From Prevotella sp. CAG:924 (GTDB lineage Bacteria; Bacteroidota; Bacteroidia; Bacteroidales; Bacteroidaceae): 6,988 nucleotides of DNA. Of this stretch, positions 1-6,229 are shown in pieces. The first letter of the stretch is position 1. Every line of letters begins with the position of its first letter. A program made the translations under genes and the position numbers. Location: NCBI GenBank assembly GCA_000431975.1, contig HF988586.1, positions 1 to 6,988 on the forward strand, in the 5' to 3' direction. Below the pieces are notes generated by a model that saw nothing but the letters and a program-made list of their open reading frames with translations, did not search any database and was not told the origin of the DNA.

Positions 1-90
1 GGGAATATCATCCTGAGCGAATACGTTTCTTTTCAATCCCGGTATGTCCCAAAGAGCACTTCCGCTCTTTGACTCTGACTTTTTGCTCAT
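1..90 (-). CDS. possible 5' end of an unrecognised protein, cut by the window edge
   Basis: On the minus strand an ATG at 90-88 opens a frame that stays open to the window edge (30 codons). It begins MSKKSESKSGSALWDIPG and continues through a Lys/Asp-containing stretch. The in-frame stop upstream is at 123-121, so this ATG is the only plausible start. The residue mix looks protein-like, but I recognise no domain and no SD or good TAnnTTTG promoter precedes it. The expected divergent neighbour of HU in many Bacteroidales is mutY, and this sequence does not resemble a MutY N-terminus. The plus strand is also open in one frame up to a TGA at 70-72, so the coding strand is not certain. Treat this as a weak candidate. 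Confidence 0.25.
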   Translation of the reverse strand, partial: MSKKSESKSGSALWDIPGLKRNVFAQDDIP

Positions 91-398
91 TTGTCTGCGG
101 GTGCCCCGATATGAGAGGGGTTATGAGCGTTTGTCATTGAGGGCTGACGGCTATGTACTTGAAGTCTCGTGTCGTTGGCAAAAACTGTTTCATCGCCTTG
201 AGATGAATTAAGGTAAGCTGGCATACATACGGAAAGCGGCGGCAGCATTTATAGATGCGGTTGGCCAGACGGATGGAAGAAGTCATTATTGTAAGGTCCA
301 TTTTTGACAGTGTAGAAGTACGCTGGTGCTTAATTACTTGTAAATTAAGCCTTTCCGTCCTGTTTTTTAAGCGGACGACGCAAAAAAGACGGAATAAA
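91..398. other. gene-poor stretch upstream of HU
   Basis: About 300 bases with no convincing gene. It contains small inverted repeats only: CCCC/GGGG around 104-120 and TTCATC/GATGAA at 189-207. A 66-codon plus-strand frame (255-455) runs across the HU promoter and has no recognisable domain, so I do not call it. No tRNA cloverleaf or T-loop motif was seen. It probably serves as a spacer and distal upstream region for the HU promoter. Confidence 0.5.
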
Positions 399-430
399 TT
401 TCTCTATGACGTGAAAAAGTCGTATATTTG
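399..430 (+). promoter_or_regulatory. Bacteroidota-type sigma-ABfr promoter for the HU operon
   Basis: TATATTTG at 423-430 matches the Bacteroidota -7 consensus TAnnTTTG exactly. A TTTC at 399-402, 20 bases upstream, fits the -33 TTTG element with one mismatch and the usual 19-21 base spacing. Transcription would start near 437, giving an A-rich leader of about 60 bases before the HU ATG at 498. The consensus is established knowledge; its use here is inferred. Confidence 0.7.
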
Positions 431-497
431 CAGGCCGATTGAAGGTAAAGAGTAAAATATAATAATACAAAACAAAAATCAAACCAGATAGTTTGTC

Positions 498-794
498 ATG
501 ACGAAAGCAGAAATCATCAGTCAGATTACCGATCAGACCGGCTTGCAGCGTAAAGAGGTGGCTGTGGTCGTAGAAAGCTTTATGGAATGCGTTAAGCGTT
601 CGATGCTCGATAAGAAAGAGAATGTATACCTTCGTGGTTTCGGCACGTTCTACATCAAGCATTGTGCAGCCAAGACGGCTCGTGATATCGGCAAGAATGT
701 TTCTGTCAAGATCAAGGCGCACGATGTTCCTGGCTTCAAGCCTTCCAAGGCCTTCTCAGGAGCGATGTCCGGTAATGACTTCGTAGAGGAATAA
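498..794 (+). CDS. HU/IHF-family DNA-binding protein
   Basis: This is a 98-residue histone-like nucleoid protein, expected to bind and bend DNA non-specifically as a dimer. The family signatures are clear: an N-terminal helical half opening MTKAEIISQI (residues 1-40), the GFGTF turn at residues 47-51, and the C-terminal VPGFKPSK at 77-84. The beta-arm reads KTARDIGKN (59-67) instead of the classical RNPxTG. The arm proline that intercalates DNA in HU and IHF is therefore missing, as I recall for this Bacteroidales HU subfamily. A short acidic tail (NDFVEE) ends the protein. The start is supported by the match to family N-termini and by the promoter 70 bases upstream; there is no SD. It is the first gene of a plus-strand group, with a ribosomal-type miniprotein 41 bases downstream and then RNase G. 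Whether it is HU-like or site-specific (IHF-like) cannot be decided from sequence. Confidence 0.93.
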   Translation: MTKAEIISQITDQTGLQRKEVAVVVESFMECVKRSMLDKKENVYLRGFGTFYIKHCAAKTARDIGKNVSVKIKAHDVPGFKPSKAFSGAMSGNDFVEE

Positions 795-835
795 TAACAT
801 TATTATAATAACATCATTTTTTAAACATTAAAGCT

Positions 836-925
836 ATGCCAAACGGTAAGAAAAAGAAGGGCCACAAGATGGCTACGCATAAGCGTAAGAAGAGATTACG
901 TAAGAACAGACATAAGAGCAAGTAA
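836..925 (+). CDS. AURKAIP1/COX24-domain basic miniprotein, likely small-subunit ribosomal protein
   Basis: This 29-residue protein starts MPNGKKKKGHKMATHKRK and ends RKNRHKSK. About two thirds of its residues are Lys, Arg or His. The K-M-x-x-H-K-x-K-K-R pattern is that of the AURKAIP1/COX24 domain, shared with mitochondrial ribosomal protein mS38 and the tiny mycobacterial bS22. By analogy it probably binds 16S rRNA in the small subunit; this is inferred from family resemblance. Ten of eleven lysines use AAG, consistent with selection on a highly expressed gene. The ATG at 836 has no SD, only an AT-rich leader, as is usual here. It lies 41 bases after the HU stop and 63 bases before the RNase G start, so it is probably cotranscribed with both. 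Automated callers often miss it because of its length. Confidence 0.85.
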   Translation: MPNGKKKKGHKMATHKRKKRLRKNRHKSK

Positions 926-943
926 GCCCAAGTGTTGTTCGGC

Positions 944-979
944 TTAAAGGGGCGTGCCTCTCGAGGCGTGCCCCTTTAA
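944..979 (+). promoter_or_regulatory. long hairpin just upstream of the RNase G start
   Basis: TTAAAGGGGC at 944-953 pairs with GCCCCTTTAA at 970-979. Inside, two G-U wobbles and then GCCT/AGGC close on a CTCG loop, giving about 16 stacked pairs with no bulge. The base lies 9 bases before the ATG at 989 (21 before the alternative ATG at 1001). The tract after it is TTTAAATTTAA rather than a clean U run, so it could be a leaky terminator after the miniprotein gene, an mRNA processing site, or a translation-controlling structure for RNase G. No separate promoter for RNase G is visible downstream of it, so transcription must read through. Confidence 0.7.
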
Positions 980-988
980 ATTTAATGA

Positions 989-2575
989 ATGAAGAGAAAT
1001 ATGACAAGTGAAGTAGTAATCGACGTCAAACCGAAGGAGATTTCCATCGCGCTACTTGAAGATAAACGGCTTGTGGAATATCAGACCGAGATGCGATCGG
1101 AAAATTTCTCTGTCGGCAACATCTACATTGCGAAAGTAAAGAAGCTCATGCCGGGCCTCAATGCTTGTTTTGTTGATGTAGGGTATGAGCGCGACGCTTT
1201 CTTGCATTTTCTTGACCTCGGCAATCAATTCAACTCTTATGCCAAGTACCTCAAACAGGTGCAAAGTGACCGGAAGAAGCTGATGCCTTTTGACAAGGCA
1301 TCCCGTCTTCCTGACTTGAAGAAAGACAGCAGCATACAGCAGACCCTGACAGTTGGTCAGGAGGTTCTGGTGCAGATTGTCAAAGAGCCGATTTCTACAA
1401 AGGGACCACGACTGACCTGTGAACTTAGTTTTGCAGGCCGGTATCTCGTGTTGATACCTTTTGGTGATAAGGTGAATGTTTCTTCCAAGATAAAGAGCGC
1501 TGAAGAGAGAGCCCGACTCAAACAACTCATCCACAGCATCAAGCCTAAGAATTGCGGTATCATTGTACGCACCGTGGCGGAAGGAAAACGGGTGGCAGAA
1601 CTCGACGCGGAACTGAAGATCCTTTATAAGCGTTGGATGGATGCCATCATGAAAGTGCAGAAGACCCAGCACAGACCACAGCTCGTATATGAGGAGACCA
1701 GAAGAGCCGTTGCCATGTTGCGCGACCTTTTCAATCCCAGCTACGAGAATATTTATGTGAACGACGAAGAGGTCTTCGAACAGGTAAAGAGCTATGTGGG
1801 GCTTATTGCTCCAGATAAGGTATCGATCGTTAAACAGTACACGGGCAAAGTGCCGATCTTTGACAATTTCAATGTGACGAAACAGATTAAGTCGAGTTTC
1901 GGAAAGACGGTGAATTATGCCCATGGCGCATATCTTATTATTGAGCACACGGAGGCTATGCATGTAGTGGATGTGAATAGCGGTAACCGTTCAAAGAATG
2001 AAAAGGGGCAGGAGGGAACAGCTCTCGAGACCAATCTCGGTGCGGCTGACGAACTGGCCCGGCAGCTCAGACTGCGTGATATGGGAGGAATCATCGTAGT
2101 CGATTTCATTGATATGAAGCTGGCAGAGGACCGGCAAATGCTCTACGAACGCATGTGTAAGAATATGCAGAAAGATAGAGCTCGTCACAATATCCTGCCA
2201 CTGAGTAAGTTCGGACTGATGCAGATCACCCGTCAACGTGTGCGTCCTGCCATGGATGTTAATGTTGAGGAAGCCTGCCCTACGTGTAACGGTACTGGTA
2301 AGATAAAGTCGAGCATTCTTTTCACCGACATGCTCGAGGGAAAGATCGACAAGCTTGTCAACAAGATTGGCGTCAAGAAATTCTACCTCCATGTGCATCC
2401 TTATGTGGCTGCCTATATCAATCAAGGCTTCATGAGTATGAAGCGGCAGTGGCAGCTCAAATATGGATTTGGCGTGAGGGTCATCGCTTCGCAGAAACTG
2501 GCTTTCCTGCAGTATGAGTTCTATGATACTAAGGGACAGTTTATTGACATGAAAGAAGAGATCGAGACCAAGTAG
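989..2575 (+). CDS. rng: ribonuclease G (RNase E/G family endoribonuclease)
   Basis: This cytoplasmic single-strand endoribonuclease is expected to act in rRNA 5' maturation and mRNA decay. It has 528 residues, longer than the roughly 490 of E. coli RNase G. The S1 RNA-binding domain (about residues 40-150) is split by a Lys-rich insertion near 82-118, a feature I associate with Bacteroidota members. The 5'-sensor and DNase I-like core follows. The Mg-binding acidic motifs VVDVNSG (D328) and VVDFIDM (372-376) are intact. The Zn-link CPTCNGTG has cysteines at 430 and 433 for dimerisation through shared zinc. The C-terminal part (about 440-528) is the small domain. There is no RNase E-type degradosome scaffold tail. 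The ATG at 989 gives the longest product. Residue M5 (ATG at 1001, MTSEVVIDV) matches family N-termini better and lies farther from the upstream hairpin, so it may be the real start. It is the last gene of the HU group and ends 17 bases before a strong terminator. Confidence 0.96.
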   Translation: MKRNMTSEVVIDVKPKEISIALLEDKRLVEYQTEMRSENFSVGNIYIAKVKKLMPGLNACFVDVGYERDAFLHFLDLGNQFNSYAKYLKQVQSDRKKLMPFDKASRLPDLKKDSSIQQTLTVGQEVLVQIVKEPISTKGPRLTCELSFAGRYLVLIPFGDKVNVSSKIKSAEERARLKQLIHSIKPKNCGIIVRTVAEGKRVAELDAELKILYKRWMDAIMKVQKTQHRPQLVYEETRRAVAMLRDLFNPSYENIYVNDEEVFEQVKSYVGLIAPDKVSIVKQYTGKVPIFDNFNVTKQIKSSFGKTVNYAHGAYLIIEHTEAMHVVDVNSGNRSKNEKGQEGTALETNLGAADELARQLRLRDMGGIIVVDFIDMKLAEDRQMLYERMCKNMQKDRARHNILPLSKFGLMQITRQRVRPAMDVNVEEACPTCNGTGKIKSSILFTDMLEGKIDKLVNKIGVKKFYLHVHPYVAAYINQGFMSMKRQWQLKYGFGVRVIASQKLAFLQYEFYDTKGQFIDMKEEIETK

Positions 2576-2592
2576 AATGTACAAAGGCTATT

Positions 2593-2638
2593 AAAAAAGC
2601 GGACAGCTGAACATTTTGTGTCAGTTGCCCGCTTTTTT
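2593..2638. terminator. bidirectional intrinsic terminator between convergent genes
   Basis: AAAAAAGCGG (2593-2602) pairs with CCGCTTTTTT (2629-2638). After one A-C mismatch, CAGCTGA pairs with TCAGTTG through one G-T wobble, closing a 10-base loop. A run of six T follows the stem on each strand. It lies 17 bases past the RNase G stop and about 48 bases past the minus-strand amylase stop, so it can end both transcripts. Confidence 0.92.
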
Positions 2639-2654
2639 GTTTATGGTGGGAATA

Positions 2655-2678
2655 GTCCCGGGATTTGATGCCCGGGAC
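2655..2678. terminator. second GC-rich hairpin at the amylase 3' end
   Basis: GTCCCGGG (2655-2662) and CCCGGGAC (2671-2678) form a perfect 8-bp stem around an 8-base loop. On the plus strand it is followed by ATCCTTTTTA, a short U tract that overlaps the amylase stop codon, so it may act as a back-up terminator for RNase G readthrough. On the minus strand it follows the amylase stop directly but has no U tract, so there it would mainly protect the 3' end. Confidence 0.5.
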
Positions 2679-2685
2679 ATCCTTT

Positions 2686-4833
2686 TTAGCTGGGAAGAAC
2701 CTTGAACCTTATTCTGAAGGCGTGTTTCTCTGCATCCCAATTAGTGCCGAGAAGGATGAATCGTCCTATTTGTGCAGTGGAACGCACATGCTTGCCGATG
2801 CAGGGACAGATGTCGAAGTCACCGATACGTACCAGTCGGATGAGCTCGGAGGCATCGCTGGGCAACCGGTCGATCTTCACTCCTTCAGGGATGTGGTTGC
2901 GGTCGACCATCTGATAGGTGACAGGCAGGTCGGCTTCGATGAGTCGATTCATCTCCTCTTCAATGGCACGCACCTCCTGATGGGTAGGCTCGCTATTGAG
3001 GATATAGGTGATCTTACTCTTTTTCCGTTCTACATGTGCATTGCGTGAGCGTTCGCAGCCATAGCGGCGCACCATGACCTGATTGAGCAGATGCTCGGCC
3101 GTATGGGCAGGTGCGAACTCGTCTTTGTTGTGCGGGTTGAGCACTGGCATGGAGCCTTTGATGCCGATGATGAATTTCACGATACGGACACCATTGGCAG
3201 GAACGCGCAGGGGTACCGCCTCGTCGCGATGGAGATCGAGTAGGAGACTCTCGCTTGTCAGCAGGTCGATGCCGATCACTTCAGCTTCGTTCATTTTCAG
3301 ATAATCGAAGGCATGAGCAGGGATCATGATGTTCATGTCCGTCTCCTGGTCGGCAAAGTTGCAGGCAATAAGCAGCACTTCATCGCCCCATTTGCGAAGG
3401 AATGTGAAGGCTTTGCGCGGATCGAAGTGCTCGCTCTGAGGATTGACATACATCAGATCGAAGAACTCTCCTTCACTGACAGCCCGTTCCAGATGAGCGA
3501 TATTGAGTATCTGCCGGTATTGTTGTTGTATATGCTTCTCTTCTGGTGTCATCTCTCCGCCGAAATAGGCACGACGGATGGTATCGACGCCCCAATAGTC
3601 GAAGATGGTCGTACGACCATCTTTCCCGGAGAAGCCTTCGGCATCCATGCCTCGTTCGCCAAGCTCCTGTCCGGCATAGACCATTACAGGGTTTCTCTGC
3701 ATCAGCGCACAGACAGCAAGGGCAGGAATGGCTTTCTGGGCATTGCCACAGAAGAAGTCGGAGGCAATACGTTGTTCATCATGATTTTCCAGGAAATAGA
3801 GCATGTGGGGAAGGATGTCGATCTCACACTGCCAGTAGTAGGTGATCGAACTGGCCGGTCGCCGGTCGCAGATCACATCGCGGAGGCAGTCGTAGAGGCC
3901 CACCTTATCGTAGAGATAGTCGAAGCCCGCATTGATGTATGTGTGGTATTTGTCCGTCTGATATACCTCACCAATGAAATCGACTTCCGGACGGCGTGCT
4001 TTCACCTTGCCGATGGCATAAGTCCAGAACTCTGGGGGTACCATCTCAGCCATGTCGCAACGGAAGGCATCAATGCCTTTTGACGCCCAGAAAAGCAGTA
4101 TCTCCGTCATCTTCTTCCATGTGTCGGGAATGGGATCGAAGTGGTAGCTGCGGCCACCATAGTCACAATAGTTGATGCCGTAGTTGAGTTTCACGGTCTC
4201 ATACCAGTCGTTTGGTCCCGGACAGCTGTCGAAGCGGTCGTTGCCTGTACATTTTGCGGGGTCTTCCACGTAGGGCTCTTCCCCTTCTTTGGGTTGGACA
4301 GGGCTTTTGAAAGCCGCTCCCGGACAATAGTAGAAGTTGTTTTGTGTGGAGAAGTGGAGCCGGTGGTCATCATCTTGTCCTAGGTCGCGGATGCCCACTG
4401 GGTGTGCGATCGACTTGTATTCACGTGCCACATGATTGGGTACAAAGTCCATCACCACCTTCAGTCCCTCGTGATGGGTACGTTCCACGAGCATCAGCCA
4501 TTCGGTCATACGGTATTCCACATGATCAGCCAGATCAGGGTCGACATCATAATAGTCAGTGATGGCATATGGTGATCCGGCTTTTCCCTTCACGACTGAA
4601 GGGTGCTGGCGGGGAATGCCAAAGCGGGTATAGTCTGTCGTTGTGGCATGACGAAGCACGCCAGTGTACCATACATGGGTGAAACCCATCTGGCGGATGG
4701 TCTGGAGATGAGCGGCATCAAAGTCGCTGAACTTTCCAACGCCGTTCTCTTCTATCGTCCCGTTGGCTTTGTGTGTCGTGTGACGGTTACCGAAGAGGCG
4801 AGGAAGGACCTGATAGATGATAATTTTGTCCAT
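2686..4833 (-). CDS. GH13 alpha-amylase-type enzyme fused to an AlaX-like aminoacyl-tRNA editing domain
   Basis: This is one uninterrupted 715-residue frame with two unrelated modules. Residues 1 to about 555 are a GH13 glycoside hydrolase that should hydrolyse or rearrange alpha-1,4-glucans. It opens MDKIIIYQVLPRLFG, the first barrel strand, with no signal peptide, so it is cytoplasmic and likely acts on glycogen or imported maltodextrins. Conserved region I is VVMDFVPNHV (D129, N133, H134). Region II is GIDAFRCD (R258, nucleophile D260). Region III is FIGEV (acid/base E289). Region IV is FLENHD (H351, D352). All catalytic residues are present. A Cys-rich domain B insertion spans about 135-235, and a beta-sandwich-like C-domain ends near VRIVKFI (550-555). 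Residues about 562-715 are a tRNA_SAD/AlaX editing module, described separately. The frame lies 171 bases downstream of fabD on the same strand, with a hairpin between. I see no TAnnTTTG promoter of its own and no SD. Exact glucan specificity is not readable from sequence. Confidence 0.9.
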   Translation of the reverse strand: MDKIIIYQVLPRLFGNRHTTHKANGTIEENGVGKFSDFDAAHLQTIRQMGFTHVWYTGVLRHATTTDYTRFGIPRQHPSVVKGKAGSPYAITDYYDVDPDLADHVEYRMTEWLMLVERTHHEGLKVVMDFVPNHVAREYKSIAHPVGIRDLGQDDDHRLHFSTQNNFYYCPGAAFKSPVQPKEGEEPYVEDPAKCTGNDRFDSCPGPNDWYETVKLNYGINYCDYGGRSYHFDPIPDTWKKMTEILLFWASKGIDAFRCDMAEMVPPEFWTYAIGKVKARRPEVDFIGEVYQTDKYHTYINAGFDYLYDKVGLYDCLRDVICDRRPASSITYYWQCEIDILPHMLYFLENHDEQRIASDFFCGNAQKAIPALAVCALMQRNPVMVYAGQELGERGMDAEGFSGKDGRTTIFDYWGVDTIRRAYFGGEMTPEEKHIQQQYRQILNIAHLERAVSEGEFFDLMYVNPQSEHFDPRKAFTFLRKWGDEVLLIACNFADQETDMNIMIPAHAFDYLKMNEAEVIGIDLLTSESLLLDLHRDEAVPLRVPANGVRIVKFIIGIKGSMPVLNPHNKDEFAPAHTAEHLLNQVMVRRYGCERSRNAHVERKKSKITYILNSEPTHQEVRAIEEEMNRLIEADLPVTYQMVDRNHIPEGVKIDRLPSDASELIRLVRIGDFDICPCIGKHVRSTAQIGRFILLGTNWDAEKHAFRIRFKVLPS
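2689..3150 (-). other. AlaX/tRNA_SAD editing module of the fused protein (residues 562-715)
   Basis: This C-terminal part matches the zinc-dependent editing domain of AlaRS and ThrRS and the free-standing AlaX proteins, which hydrolyse mischarged aminoacyl-tRNA. HTAEH supplies H577 and H581, and CIGKH supplies C678 and H682, giving the full HxxxH...CxxxH zinc set. The surrounding RLVRIGDFD and STAQIGRF segments are the usual SAD framework. Its length of about 150 residues equals that of a minimal stand-alone AlaX protein, so the module is not a fragment. A methionine at residue 562 (ATG 3150-3148), 15 residues before HTAEH, is where a free-standing gene would start. The preceding IIGIKGS looks like a read-through linker rather than a designed one. 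Independent translation from this ATG is possible but unproven. Confidence 0.88.
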
Positions 4834-5004
4834 TTAGTTGCCGAATTAATATCGGATGTATTCATAGTAGAGACGGTCTTACACCGGTTGCTCTATATAG
4901 GTTGTTGGAAGCCTTCTCTGGTCTTTATGTTAGAGTTAGGCTTTTAGGAAAGTAAGGGGCGGACTTATAAAGAGCCCGCCCTTACGATTTGTTGCTTAAA
5001 AGGG
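4834..5004 (-). other. intergenic region between fabD and the amylase gene
   Basis: These 171 bases contain no gene. The part next to the amylase start (4834-4953, minus strand) is AT-rich and has no TAnnTTTG element or SD. The part next to fabD carries a hairpin annotated separately. The amylase gene may therefore depend on readthrough from fabD, or on a promoter too divergent for me to see. Confidence 0.55.
4954..4983 (-). terminator. GC-rich hairpin after fabD, possible weak terminator
   Basis: Read on the minus strand, AAGGGCGGGC pairs with GTCCGCCCCTT around a TCTTTATAA loop, with one bulged C and one G-T pair (ten pairs). It begins 22 bases after the fabD stop. The following tract, ACTTTCCTAAAAG, is poor in U, so termination is probably partial. 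That would let some transcription continue into the amylase gene. Confidence 0.5.
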
Positions 5005-5892
5005 TTATGCGATGCCGTGGGCATTCACGGTCTTGTCGATGCGGCCGATCATTCCCTGCAGAGCCTTGCCGGGACCACACTCGATGAACTCGTCAGCGCC
5101 GTCAGCAATCATGTTGCGTACGCAGTCGGTCCAGCGTACCGAAGATGTCAGCTGAGCGATGAGGTTCTGCTTGATCTCCTCAGGATCGGTATGGGGCTTA
5201 CCGTCTACGTTCTGGTAAACGGGGCATTTGGGAGCAGAGAAGGAGGTCTTCTCGATAGCAGCCTGCAGCTCTTCCTTGGCGGGCTGCATGAGGGGAGAGT
5301 GGAATGCGCCACCCACCTTCAGGGGCAGGGCACGCTTGGCACCGGCAGCCTTCAGCTTCTCACAAGCCTTGTTGATGGCGTCTGTGTCACCCGAGATAAC
5401 GAGCTGACCGGGGCAGTTATAGTTGGCGGGGATAACGACACCGCCTTCTGCGCTCACCTCCTTGCAGATCTCCTCGATCTTCTCATCGGGGAGAGCGATG
5501 ATGGCAGCCATTGTGCCGGGATTAGCCTCGCAGGCTTTCTGCATGGCGTTGGCACGTGCGGCCACCAGCTTCAGACCGTCCTCGAAAGAGAGTGCTCCTG
5601 CAGCAACAAGGGCAGAGAACTCTCCGAGAGAGTGGCCGGCAGTCATATCGGGCTTGAACTCATCGCCCAGGCAGAGGGCACTGATCACACTGTGAAGGAA
5701 TACGGCGGGCTGTGTCACCTTAGTCTCCTTGAGCTGCTCGTCAGTACCGGCAAACATGATGTCGGTGATCTTGAAGCCGAGCACCTCGTCAGCCTTATCG
5801 AAAAGCTCCTTGGCTAATGCGTTGTTGTCGTAGAGATCTTTGCCCATACCCACAAACTGTGAGCCCTGGCCAGGAAATACAAATGCTTTCAT
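5005..5892 (-). CDS. fabD: malonyl-CoA:acyl carrier protein transacylase FabD
   Basis: This cytoplasmic enzyme transfers malonyl from CoA to holo-ACP, supplying the extender for type II fatty-acid synthesis. Its 295 residues are close to the usual size of about 310. The N-terminal PGQGSQ (residues 7-12) forms the oxyanion-hole region. GHSLG carries the nucleophile S88. R113 lies exactly 25 residues on, as in E. coli FabD (S92/R117), and binds the malonyl carboxylate. GAFHSPLM supplies the catalytic H198, Q247 lies in AQLTSSVRW, and ECGPGK (271-276) closes the fold. All key residues are present, so a malonyl-specific active enzyme is expected. The start MKAFVFPGQG matches family N-termini; there is no SD, and the leader is A-rich and about 55 bases long. 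A promoter at 5955-5962 serves it. It is not in a fab operon here: upstream lies a non-coding gap, and downstream the amylase fusion gene. Confidence 0.97.
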   Translation of the reverse strand: MKAFVFPGQGSQFVGMGKDLYDNNALAKELFDKADEVLGFKITDIMFAGTDEQLKETKVTQPAVFLHSVISALCLGDEFKPDMTAGHSLGEFSALVAAGALSFEDGLKLVAARANAMQKACEANPGTMAAIIALPDEKIEEICKEVSAEGGVVIPANYNCPGQLVISGDTDAINKACEKLKAAGAKRALPLKVGGAFHSPLMQPAKEELQAAIEKTSFSAPKCPVYQNVDGKPHTDPEEIKQNLIAQLTSSVRWTDCVRNMIADGADEFIECGPGKALQGMIGRIDKTVNAHGIA

Positions 5893-5914
5893 TCTATTAT
5901 TCTGTTTTTTAATG

Positions 5915-5945
5915 TTGATTGTCGTATATATAAAAGGTATGTTTG
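5915..5945 (+). promoter_or_regulatory. candidate plus-strand promoter facing away from fabD
   Basis: TATGTTTG at 5938-5945 matches TAnnTTTG. GTTG ending at 5917 lies 20 bases upstream, where -33 is expected. It would start transcription near 5952 towards the non-coding stretch at 5953-6230, and it overlaps the fabD leader head-on. No plus-strand gene follows, so this is either chance in AT-rich sequence or the promoter of a small RNA. Confidence 0.3.
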
Positions 5946-5954
5946 TATTTGACG

Positions 5955-5962
5955 CAAAGTTA
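5955..5962 (-). promoter_or_regulatory. -7 promoter element for fabD
   Basis: On the minus strand this reads TAACTTTG, an exact match to the Bacteroidota -7 consensus TAnnTTTG. Transcription would begin near 5948, giving a leader of about 55 bases before the ATG at 5892. At the expected -33 distance the sequence is only T-rich (around CCTTAA), so the upstream element is weak. Confidence 0.65.
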
Positions 5963-6229
5963 CTGAATTTTTTGCAGATTAAGGATTAAAAGGACATAAA
6001 TCATAGATAAAAGACAAAGAGTTGTGTCATTAAAGGGTAGCCTTAACCAGAATCGTTATTGGAAGTCGTAGGGATTTCATACGATTGCCAGGCTGTCTGC
6101 CTGAGAGGGCGGAGGCAAACCAATAAAGGTCTAACGGCAAAATGGATCTAAGAGGTATGACGTGACAAGACTGATCTTGCGGACTGGAGAATATACGTTG
6201 TCGGTGAGTCATTCATCGCTCATCATGGG
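5963..6229. other. non-coding stretch with several small hairpins, role unknown
   Basis: No convincing protein is encoded here; a 60-codon minus-strand frame (6030-6212) has no recognisable domain. Plus-strand inverted repeats are visible. AATCGT (6051-6056) pairs with ACGATT (6081-6086) around an inner TGGAA/TTTCA stem. CAGGC/GCCTG lies at 6089-6103, and CAAGA/TCTTG at 6166-6179. Such clustering could reflect a small RNA, a decayed gene or plain intergenic sequence; nothing here decides between them. Confidence 0.4.

Noticed and set aside
50..71. Inverted repeat CAAAGAGC/GCTCTTTG resembling a terminator
   Set aside because: The T run on the plus strand begins about 8 bases after the stem and no gene end can be assigned, so termination is not supported.
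255..455. 66-codon plus-strand frame upstream of HU
   Set aside because: No recognisable domain, unusual composition, and it runs through the clear HU promoter at 399-430.
345..722. 125-codon minus-strand frame overlapping HU
   Set aside because: Antisense to a well-supported HU gene and its promoter, with no family features.
800..811. Perfect 12-base palindrome TTATTATAATAA between HU and the miniprotein gene
   Set aside because: Pure A/T and easily formed by chance; too weak to call an operator or terminator.
1052..1963. 303-codon minus-strand frame inside RNase G
   Set aside because: A shadow of the RNase G coding frame; the plus-strand frame has all family motifs.
3313..4083. 256-codon plus-strand frame opposite the amylase
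   Set aside because: Lies entirely over conserved GH13 sequence on the other strand and resembles no protein family.
5017..5817. 266-codon plus-strand frame opposite fabD
   Set aside because: An antisense frame created by fabD codon bias; FabD motifs on the minus strand are unambiguous.
6030..6212. 60-codon minus-strand frame between rplI and fabD
   Set aside because: No recognisable motif, lies in a structured non-coding gap and has no promoter or leader features.
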